The notes beneath the pieces were generated by a model. That model was not told where the DNA came from, did no database searches, and saw only the letters and a list, made by a program, of their open reading frames with translations. From NCBI GenBank assembly GCA_902796865.1, contig CADBQZ010000008.1, positions 1 through 20,779 of the forward strand: a stretch of 20,779 nucleotides of DNA, written 5' to 3'. Made by a program: the position numbers and the translations under genes. The first letter of the stretch is position 1. Each line of letters starts with the position of its first letter. The stretch is from an uncultured Ruminococcus sp. Lineage in GTDB: Bacteria; Bacillota; Clostridia; Oscillospirales; Ruminococcaceae. Below, one piece after another: positions 15,551 to 20,779 of the stretch.

Positions 15551-15586
15551 AATGGGCGGTCAATATCTGCCCATTTTTCTTTTTTA
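15551..15586 (+). terminator. Intrinsic terminator after trpS
   Basis: AATGGGC (15551-15557) pairs with GCCCATT (15569-15575) around an 11-base loop. The T-rich tract TTTCTTTTTT follows. Confidence 0.88.
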
Positions 15587-15703
15587 ACAATACCACAAAT
15601 ACTTTGAAATGTGAAAATTTGGTGAAAAAATTATAAAATGACTTTATTTTTTCATTCCTTCATGTTATTATTAAGGATATGATAAAGATATGGGAGGAAT
15701 ATA

Positions 15704-18004
15704 ATGCTTGAACTTAAAAACATAACGAAAATATATAAGGTCGGAAATATTGAAACAAGAGCGCTTGATGATGTCTCTCTTTCATTCCGCAAAAATGAAT
15801 TTGTAGCTATTCTTGGGACGAGTGGTTCAGGAAAGACCACAAGCCTTAATATAATAGGCGGACTTGACCGATATGACTCAGGTGATCTTATAATAAACGG
15901 ACGCTCGACTAAAAATTTCAAAGAGCGTGAATGGGACGCTTATAGGAATAACAGCATAGGTTTTGTTTTCCAAAGCTATAATCTTATCTCGCATCTTAGC
16001 ATAGTCGCAAACGTTGAGATGGGAATGACTTTAAGCGGTGTATCTTCATCGGAAAAGCATAAGCGTGCAAAGGAAGCTCTTGAAAGGGTGGGTCTTATAG
16101 ATCATATAAATAAAAAGCCGAATCAGCTTTCCGGCGGACAGATGCAGCGTGTTGCAATTGCAAGAGCGCTTGCGAACGATCCGGAGATACTGCTTTGCGA
16201 TGAGCCTACAGGTGCTCTTGACAGTGCAACAAGCGTACAGATAATGGATCTTATAAAAGAGGTCGCAGGCGACAAGCTGGTCATAATGGTAACGCATAAT
16301 CCGGAACTTGCAGAAAAGTATGCCGACAGGATAGTTAAATTCCAGGACGGAAAAGTTATATCTGACAGCGCACCGTATCAGGCAGAGGAAGAAAAAAAGG
16401 AATTCAAGCTGAAAAAGACAAGCATGAGCTTTCTTACTGCTCTGAAGCTTTCGGGAACTAATATACGTACAAAGCTTGGAAGAACATTTCTTACTTCCTT
16501 TGCATCGAGTATAGGTATAATCGGAATAGCGCTGATACTTTCTTTATCGGTCGGATTTCAGATGCAGATAGATAAATTTGAAGCGGACACACTGCAGCAG
16601 ATGCCTGTAATGGTTTCTCAGCAGAGTGTTGACCTTGATGCAAGCTCTTTACAGAAGCTTACCGACAAGGAAGATGAGTATGAGGATTACCCCGATGCCA
16701 AGAAGGTGTTTTTGTATGATTCACTTAAAGAAAGCGTCATGCACAAGAATGTATTCAGCAAAGAATATCTGGAATACATCAAAAAAATGGACAAGAGTTA
16801 CTTAAAGGGTATTTCTTATTCAAGACTTGTGAGCATGAACATCATAAGGAAGGACGGAGAACAGTATATCCCGATAAATGCAAGGAACATGAGCTTCCAG
16901 TCGTATCCGTTATCACTTGATGGTGACAAAAATGGCGTTATGAATGAGCATTACGATGTCCTTGCGGGAGAAATGCCTAAAGAGCCTACAGACATACTTC
17001 TTACTATAGATATAAAAAACCGTGTCAGCAATTCAGTCATGAATGAGCTTGGATATAAAACAGACAATGTGACTGAGGTGGATTTTAATGACATAATCGG
17101 TACAGAGTTAAAGGTCATCATGAATGATGATTATTATGTAAAGACTGAAATGGGTATCTATTCATTCAATACTGACTATGAAAAGATGTTTTCATCGCCG
17201 GATACGATCACTCTCAGAGTATGCGGAATAATTCGTCCCGATGAGAATTCACCAATGGCAAAGATAACAAATGGCGGAGCAGTTTTATACAACGATGAGC
17301 TTGCACAGCTTGTTATAGATAAAGCTAAAAATTCTGAGATAGTAAAGGCACAGGAGCAAAGCGATAACAACGTACTTTCAATGGAAGCAATGGATAAGGA
17401 GACAAAAGAACAGACTATTGCGTATCTGGGCGGAAATGAGACTCCGTATGTTATTCAGCTTTATCCAAAGGATTTTGAAAGCAAAGATAAGATGCTTGAA
17501 TATCTTGATAAATTCAATGAAGGACTTTCAGACGATGACAAGATACTCTATACGGATATGGGAGAAATGATCTCAGGAATGTCTGACGGCATCATGGACG
17601 GTGTTACGATAGTACTTATAGCTTTTGCCGGAACAAACCTTATAGTAAGCCTTATTATGATAGCTATACTTACATATACATCAGTTCTTGAAAGAACAAA
17701 GGAAATAGGAATATTGAAAGCGCTCGGAGCGAGAAAGAAGGATATAACAAGAGTATTCAATGCTGAAACGTTTATACTTGGTGTATGCTCCGGCGTATTG
17801 GGTATTGTTATAGCTAAAACGCTCACATTCCCGATAAATTCAATAATATATGACCTTACGGAGCTTAAAGATGTAGCGCAGTTAAAAATAACTCATTCGC
17901 TTATACTTATAGCGATAAGTACAGTGCTTACCATGCTCGGCGGATTTATACCGGCAAGAATGGCATCAAAGAGAGATGCTGTTGAAGCGCTGAGAAGTGA
18001 ATAA
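15704..18004 (+). CDS. MacB-like ABC transporter, fused ATPase and FtsX-type permease
   Basis: This 766-residue protein joins an ATPase and a permease in one chain. The ATPase domain (1 to about 225) has Walker A GTSGSGKT (38-45), the signature LSGGQ (142-146), Walker B ILLCDE (162-167) and His198. The permease begins near residue 243. It has a first membrane helix at about 263-285, a large extracellular region of about 340 residues, and three C-terminal helices within the FtsX domain, which ends GFIPARMASKRDAVEALRSE. This MacB-type arrangement works as a dimer and transmits force across the membrane instead of carrying substrates through it. Members export peptides, resist antimicrobials or act in lipoprotein or cell-wall processes. 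No partner adaptor, two-component system or second permease lies nearby, so the substrate is unknown. GGGAGGA at 15692-15698 supports the start. I saw no convincing promoter; TATGAT at 15678-15683 is a weak candidate. Confidence 0.92.
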   Translation: MLELKNITKIYKVGNIETRALDDVSLSFRKNEFVAILGTSGSGKTTSLNIIGGLDRYDSGDLIINGRSTKNFKEREWDAYRNNSIGFVFQSYNLISHLSIVANVEMGMTLSGVSSSEKHKRAKEALERVGLIDHINKKPNQLSGGQMQRVAIARALANDPEILLCDEPTGALDSATSVQIMDLIKEVAGDKLVIMVTHNPELAEKYADRIVKFQDGKVISDSAPYQAEEEKKEFKLKKTSMSFLTALKLSGTNIRTKLGRTFLTSFASSIGIIGIALILSLSVGFQMQIDKFEADTLQQMPVMVSQQSVDLDASSLQKLTDKEDEYEDYPDAKKVFLYDSLKESVMHKNVFSKEYLEYIKKMDKSYLKGISYSRLVSMNIIRKDGEQYIPINARNMSFQSYPLSLDGDKNGVMNEHYDVLAGEMPKEPTDILLTIDIKNRVSNSVMNELGYKTDNVTEVDFNDIIGTELKVIMNDDYYVKTEMGIYSFNTDYEKMFSSPDTITLRVCGIIRPDENSPMAKITNGGAVLYNDELAQLVIDKAKNSEIVKAQEQSDNNVLSMEAMDKETKEQTIAYLGGNETPYVIQLYPKDFESKDKMLEYLDKFNEGLSDDDKILYTDMGEMISGMSDGIMDGVTIVLIAFAGTNLIVSLIMIAILTYTSVLERTKEIGILKALGARKKDITRVFNAETFILGVCSGVLGIVIAKTLTFPINSIIYDLTELKDVAQLKITHSLILIAISTVLTMLGGFIPARMASKRDAVEALRSE

Positions 18005-18035
18005 AAAATAGGTGTGCATTTTGCACACCTATTTT
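18005..18035. terminator. Bidirectional terminator between the ABC transporter and the sle-like operon
   Basis: A perfect 14-bp stem pairs 18005-18018 (AAAATAGGTGTGCA) with 18022-18035 (TGCACACCTATTTT) around a 3-base loop. T-rich tracts follow on both strands. The stop codon of the minus-strand gene (18029-18031) lies inside the right arm. Confidence 0.92.
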
Positions 18036-18541
18036 GTTTTATGCGAATGCTCTGCATTGAACTCTGCTGCAAGTATATTCCATGCGTTTGAATCAAAGCT
18101 GTGTTTTCCTTTTCTTCCGCAAATATTCATAAAACTATCAATAGTCTTTTGCGTTTTTTCTGAGTAAACTCCGCTTATATCGGGTTTAGGGATATTTGAA
18201 TATTTTTCACAGAGAGCATTTAAGAGCACCTGTACTATAAAGATTATCTCACGGCTGCTGTCCGGAGACAGTACCAATCCTTCATAATAAACATTGAGTG
18301 GCTCGGGAACCATAAAACTTTTATATGAGCAAACTATGCTGTCCCAGGTCTTGCTGTCAGTTTCACCGGTGGGCGGAATATCGTTTTTATGCTGAAATAT
18401 TTTTACTGCCTGTGCAGTTTCAGGACCGTATATCCCGTCGGCTACTATATGCGGAATGCTTTTATCGTGATATGATATCACATAAAGATAATGCTGAAGC
18501 TCTGAGATAAAATCACGTTTCTGATCTTCTGAAAAGCCCAT
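18029..18541 (-). CDS. Peptidoglycan-binding protein with two PG_binding_1-type repeats
   Basis: This 170-residue protein is made of two repeats. The first (about 8-70) contains DGIYGPETAQAVKIFQHKN and TGETDSKTWDSI, the pattern of a PG_binding_1 domain that holds peptidoglycan. The second (about 97-160) is more divergent, with GVYSEKTQKTIDSFM and WNIL. It has no catalytic domain, signal peptide or membrane segment. AAAGGAGG lies a few bases before the ATG, and only 2 bases separate this start from the preceding stop, so the two are co-translated. The repeats resemble those of the upstream enzyme, so it may be an accessory wall-binding partner or a duplicated, detached piece of that enzyme. 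The lack of an export signal would fit a protein packed around the spore cortex from the mother cell; this is inference. Confidence 0.8.
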   Translation of the reverse strand: MGFSEDQKRDFISELQHYLYVISYHDKSIPHIVADGIYGPETAQAVKIFQHKNDIPPTGETDSKTWDSIVCSYKSFMVPEPLNVYYEGLVLSPDSSREIIFIVQVLLNALCEKYSNIPKPDISGVYSEKTQKTIDSFMNICGRKGKHSFDSNAWNILAAEFNAEHSHKTK

Positions 18542-18543
18542 TG

Positions 18544-19944
18544 CTATTTTTCCTCCTTTATGGTAAATCCGGGATTCTGAAAAGGCTGCTTGTCAAAGCC
18601 GTATTTCAGATCGGAGTAAAGGCTTGCTGCTTCGTTCCATGTGACAGCTCCGACATATCCCGTCTGGTCGATACCAAACTGTTTCTGAAAAGCAAGAACA
18701 GATGAACGTGTAAGAGGTCCGAAATATCCTGTATCGTTGACAGCCGGTATATTAGGATAAGACTTGTTTATGTATGTAAGATAGCGCTGGAGCCTTTTTA
18801 CGTCTTCTCCAGATATTCCCTCTTTGAGTATCCTTCCCGGGAAAAGTATCACATCTACCGAATCATCTATCGGAACAGATTCAAGTATACCTCTGTATGC
18901 CCTGTATATATCTATCCAGACCATTCTGTTTACTATACCCGTTTCGGGAAGACCATATACTTTCTGGAAGGATCTTACGGAATTTTCTGTCTGAGAGCCA
19001 TAATAGCCTGTTATCGGCACAGGCATTACAGCTTCGTAATATGCACCTATCACTGCAAGGTAGTATTGTAAATTTTTCACTTCGATATTCTGCATTCCGG
19101 GTACAAGCTCTTCGGTGTATTGCTGGCGCACATCTTCCAGGCTCAGTCCCTCGGAATTTAGATCTGCAAGACGCTTTACGCTTACATAGATAAACGCTAT
19201 TTTGTACCATGTCGTCTTATCGACTATACCTGTCTGAGGAAGATCAAATACCGACTGAAAAGCTTTGACGGCGGCTTCTGTTTCGGTGCCGTATATACCG
19301 TCTACTTCACTTATTTTAGGTATTGCCGGAAAGTTTCTTGATATTCTGTTGAGCTGTACCTGGATCGTCCTTATATCGTTTCCGATTATACCGAGTTTCA
19401 GATCGGTCCCGGGATACGACGGAGTATTTGTCATTACCTGAGCATCGGTTATTATGTCTATGTCGTTTCCATAGTAGAATTGCAGCATTTCATAAGGTGT
19501 ATAACCACGTTTTGCGAGATCTACTGTTCCCCATTGTGAAAGACCGCCGCAGGTCACGGTAGTGCCGTTGCAGAATTGTGCATAAAGCGGCTCGACACTT
19601 CCTCTGCGTCTTATATAATTAGTGAAAAGCTGATCTACAATGAGGCTTATATTCCCGAATATCTCACGGCCTTTTATAAATTTCTGATCGTACTGGGTGG
19701 AGTTGGTTATATCAAAATCATAGCCTTTGGAGCGGTACCATTCTGTGTATATCCTGTTGAGCGCATATGTAACTATCACATAGACGTTTGCTCTTATTGA
19801 ATTTTCAGGCCATGTCGGATATATCTCACTGCATACTACATTTTTTATATAGTCCTGAAAATTCAGTGTTACATTTTCAGAATTACTGTCCGGAGCACCT
19901 AGGTGTACCGAGATCATATCGGGGATAAAAGGTGTCTTTGTCAT
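18544..19944 (-). CDS. sleC: SleC-like spore cortex-lytic enzyme: SpoIID/LytB domain plus three peptidoglycan-binding repeats
   Basis: The protein has 466 residues. Residues about 24-160 match the SpoIID/LytB fold: FQDYIKNVVCSEIYPTWP with Glu40 at the place of the SpoIID catalytic Glu, then TYALNRIYTEWYRSKGYDFDI and CNGTTVTCGGLSQWGT. Three PG_binding_1 repeats follow (about 187-250, 285-345, 375-437), each with a DG/TGYYG-ET motif. From memory this corresponds closely to the mature part of clostridial SleC, the lytic transglycosylase that degrades spore cortex during germination. SleC normally also carries an N-terminal pro-region, which is absent here; a matching domain is encoded by the gene just upstream. 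There is no signal peptide, and the repeat number is higher than I remember for SleC. AAAGGAG sits before the ATG, and 13 bases separate it from the upstream stop. A vegetative wall role is the main alternative. Confidence 0.78.
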   Translation of the reverse strand: MTKTPFIPDMISVHLGAPDSNSENVTLNFQDYIKNVVCSEIYPTWPENSIRANVYVIVTYALNRIYTEWYRSKGYDFDITNSTQYDQKFIKGREIFGNISLIVDQLFTNYIRRRGSVEPLYAQFCNGTTVTCGGLSQWGTVDLAKRGYTPYEMLQFYYGNDIDIITDAQVMTNTPSYPGTDLKLGIIGNDIRTIQVQLNRISRNFPAIPKISEVDGIYGTETEAAVKAFQSVFDLPQTGIVDKTTWYKIAFIYVSVKRLADLNSEGLSLEDVRQQYTEELVPGMQNIEVKNLQYYLAVIGAYYEAVMPVPITGYYGSQTENSVRSFQKVYGLPETGIVNRMVWIDIYRAYRGILESVPIDDSVDVILFPGRILKEGISGEDVKRLQRYLTYINKSYPNIPAVNDTGYFGPLTRSSVLAFQKQFGIDQTGYVGAVTWNEAASLYSDLKYGFDKQPFQNPGFTIKEEK

Positions 19945-19957
19945 TAGAACGCTCCTT

Positions 19958-20632
19958 TCAGCTTACAGGCGGTTCGGGATTGTCGAATACTACTGTTTCA
20001 TCTGATGTGAAATCAAAAGGCTCCGGTATCAGGGAAAAGCTTTGTACAGATGTAACACCGTCAAATACGGAGACATTACGGCTGATCTCACTGAAATAGC
20101 CTTCGGAGACAACAGATACATTATAGGTCGATGCTTCTGTATAATCCTGCGGAGAATTACCGTTAGGGTTTCTGAAAGTAGGAAGTTTCAGAGTTTCCGT
20201 TTCACCGCTCGTATCGGTCATGAGCATTTTCACAAGTTCTTCATTGCCGTCCTTGATCTCTGAGATTATTACTGAATTTCCGGGTATCGGTATACCGCCG
20301 TTTCCGGTATTGACTCTTACTTTGAGGTATCCGAAGGAATCACGATCCTGCGGTTTTGAACCTGCTTTTATAAAATCCGGTATAACAGGCGGCGGATATC
20401 GTTTTTCTATATCATCATATTCCGTGATGTTTTCTTCGTTTTCTTTTGAAGTTTTTTCTGAAATTTCATCTTTCGGCTGTACTTCTGCTGTTTCCTTTAG
20501 TTCGGTGTTTATATCCGCTGCGGCAGGCGATATGTCTTTGGTATCGTTATTTTTGCTTCTGAACATTTCAAGCATTTCTCGTTTATATTTTTCGGCAGTC
20601 TGTTTCAGATCATTATCATTAAGACCTTTCAA
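19958..20632 (-). CDS. SleC N-terminal-domain-like protein (Ig/carboxypeptidase-regulatory-like), TTG start
   Basis: The protein has 224 residues. The first 95 or so are highly charged (many Lys, Glu, Asp) and probably unstructured. The rest forms a beta-sandwich resembling the carboxypeptidase-regulatory fold: GYLKVRVNTGNGGIPIPGNSVI, then MTDTSGETETLKLP, then YNVSVVSEGYFSEI and a strand ending SFSLIPEP. From memory this order matches the N-terminal pro-region of clostridial SleC, which is removed by Csp proteases during activation. Here it is a separate gene upstream of the catalytic part. The start codon is TTG at 20632, chosen because GGGGAG lies 6 bases upstream; the next in-frame ATG is 18 codons later with no such site. 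No signal peptide or membrane helix is seen. It could be an inhibitor, chaperone or localisation partner of the enzyme. Confidence 0.7.
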   Translation of the reverse strand: MKGLNDNDLKQTAEKYKREMLEMFRSKNNDTKDISPAAADINTELKETAEVQPKDEISEKTSKENEENITEYDDIEKRYPPPVIPDFIKAGSKPQDRDSFGYLKVRVNTGNGGIPIPGNSVIISEIKDGNEELVKMLMTDTSGETETLKLPTFRNPNGNSPQDYTEASTYNVSVVSEGYFSEISRNVSVFDGVTSVQSFSLIPEPFDFTSDETVVFDNPEPPVS

Positions 20633-20659
20633 TTTGATCTCCCCTTTTGAAATATATAC

Positions 20660-20706
20660 AGGACACTTCTAAAAACTTCTGTTCTGCAATTTTTTAGAAG
20701 TGTCCT
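20660..20706. repeat. Perfect 16-bp inverted repeat upstream of the sle-like operon
   Basis: AGGACACTTCTAAAAA (20660-20675) is repeated in inverse orientation at 20691-20706, with a 15-base centre. Past one mismatch, three more outer bases can pair. No U-tract follows on either strand, so it is not a typical terminator. It could be a leader hairpin, an operator, or a small insertion-sequence remnant. Confidence 0.75.
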
Positions 20707-20750
20707 ATATTGGATATTATTCAGTTATGATCTTTATTATTCCAAAAAAC

Positions 20751-20779
20751 AGGAAGTCCCCTTAAAAAGGGGACTTCCT
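20751..20779 (-). terminator. Terminator of a minus-strand gene beyond the right edge
   Basis: A perfect 13-bp stem, AGGAAGTCCCCTT with AAGGGGACTTCCT, closes a 3-base loop. On the minus strand GTTTTTTGG follows, so it most likely ends a minus-strand transcript entering from outside the window. Bases to the right are not visible, so plus-strand use cannot be judged. Confidence 0.75.

Noticed and set aside
19958..20632. Frameshifted single sleC gene
   Set aside because: Both parts have their own ribosome binding site, the upstream one ends cleanly after its domain, and 13 bases separate them. A split gene is more likely than one frameshift, though close relatives should be compared.
20660..20706. 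Intrinsic terminator reading of the 16-bp inverted repeat
   Set aside because: No U-tract follows on either strand, and it lies upstream of the operon, not after a gene.
1..20779. CRISPR arrays, tRNA/rRNA genes, complete insertion sequences or prophage genes
   Set aside because: I looked for regularly spaced repeats, cloverleaf-like sequences, transposase or integrase motifs and phage structural genes, and found none that could be supported.

Overview
The window looks like a chromosomal segment of a low-GC, Gram-positive, probably spore-forming anaerobe of the Clostridia, most like Ruminococcus/Oscillospiraceae. Supporting signs are strong AAGGAG-type ribosome binding sites, canonical sigma-A promoters (TTGACA-17-TATAAT), a SAM-I riboswitch in front of metK, the HemZ type of radical-SAM enzyme, a bifunctional Rel and a SleC-like germination module. 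No complete mobile element, phage, CRISPR array, tRNA or rRNA was seen. This assignment rests on recognised protein families, not on a database search.

Layout. 1-438: 3' end of a GH25 lysozyme gene. 712-1668: ROK glucokinase with its own promoter. 1733-3913 (minus): a secreted, C-terminally membrane-anchored M3-like metallopeptidase, preceded by a possible 52-residue ORF. Two strong divergent promoters at 3998-4124 separate these from the plus-strand run recJ - rel - MBL hydrolase - hemZ - rlmD (4160-11828). That run has no gap longer than 13 bases and looks like one operon. metK (minus, 11866-13050) converges on it across a shared hairpin and is controlled by a SAM-I riboswitch. Next come an AT-rich lipoprotein gene (minus, 13431-14054) with a long structured leader, trpS (plus), and a MacB-like ABC transporter with ATPase and permease in one chain (plus). 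At the right end is a three-gene minus-strand operon (18029-20632). It encodes a SleC-like N-terminal domain protein, a SpoIID-fold SleC-like enzyme with three peptidoglycan-binding repeats, and a small protein with two such repeats.

How the genes work together. Most are housekeeping genes: DNA repair, stringent response, tRNA charging, SAM synthesis and rRNA methylation. The right-end operon is best explained as a spore-cortex lytic system in which the SleC architecture is split over separate cistrons.

Most unusual signals. (1) The lipoprotein leader has nested helices, a terminator-like hairpin and a hairpin loop with 10 bases perfectly complementary to the ribosome binding site. (2) In the metK 5' region a small hairpin sits between a distant Shine-Dalgarno and the ATG, and would restore normal spacing if looped out. 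(3) The SleC-like protein is split. (4) A perfect 16-bp inverted repeat lies in front of the sle-like operon.
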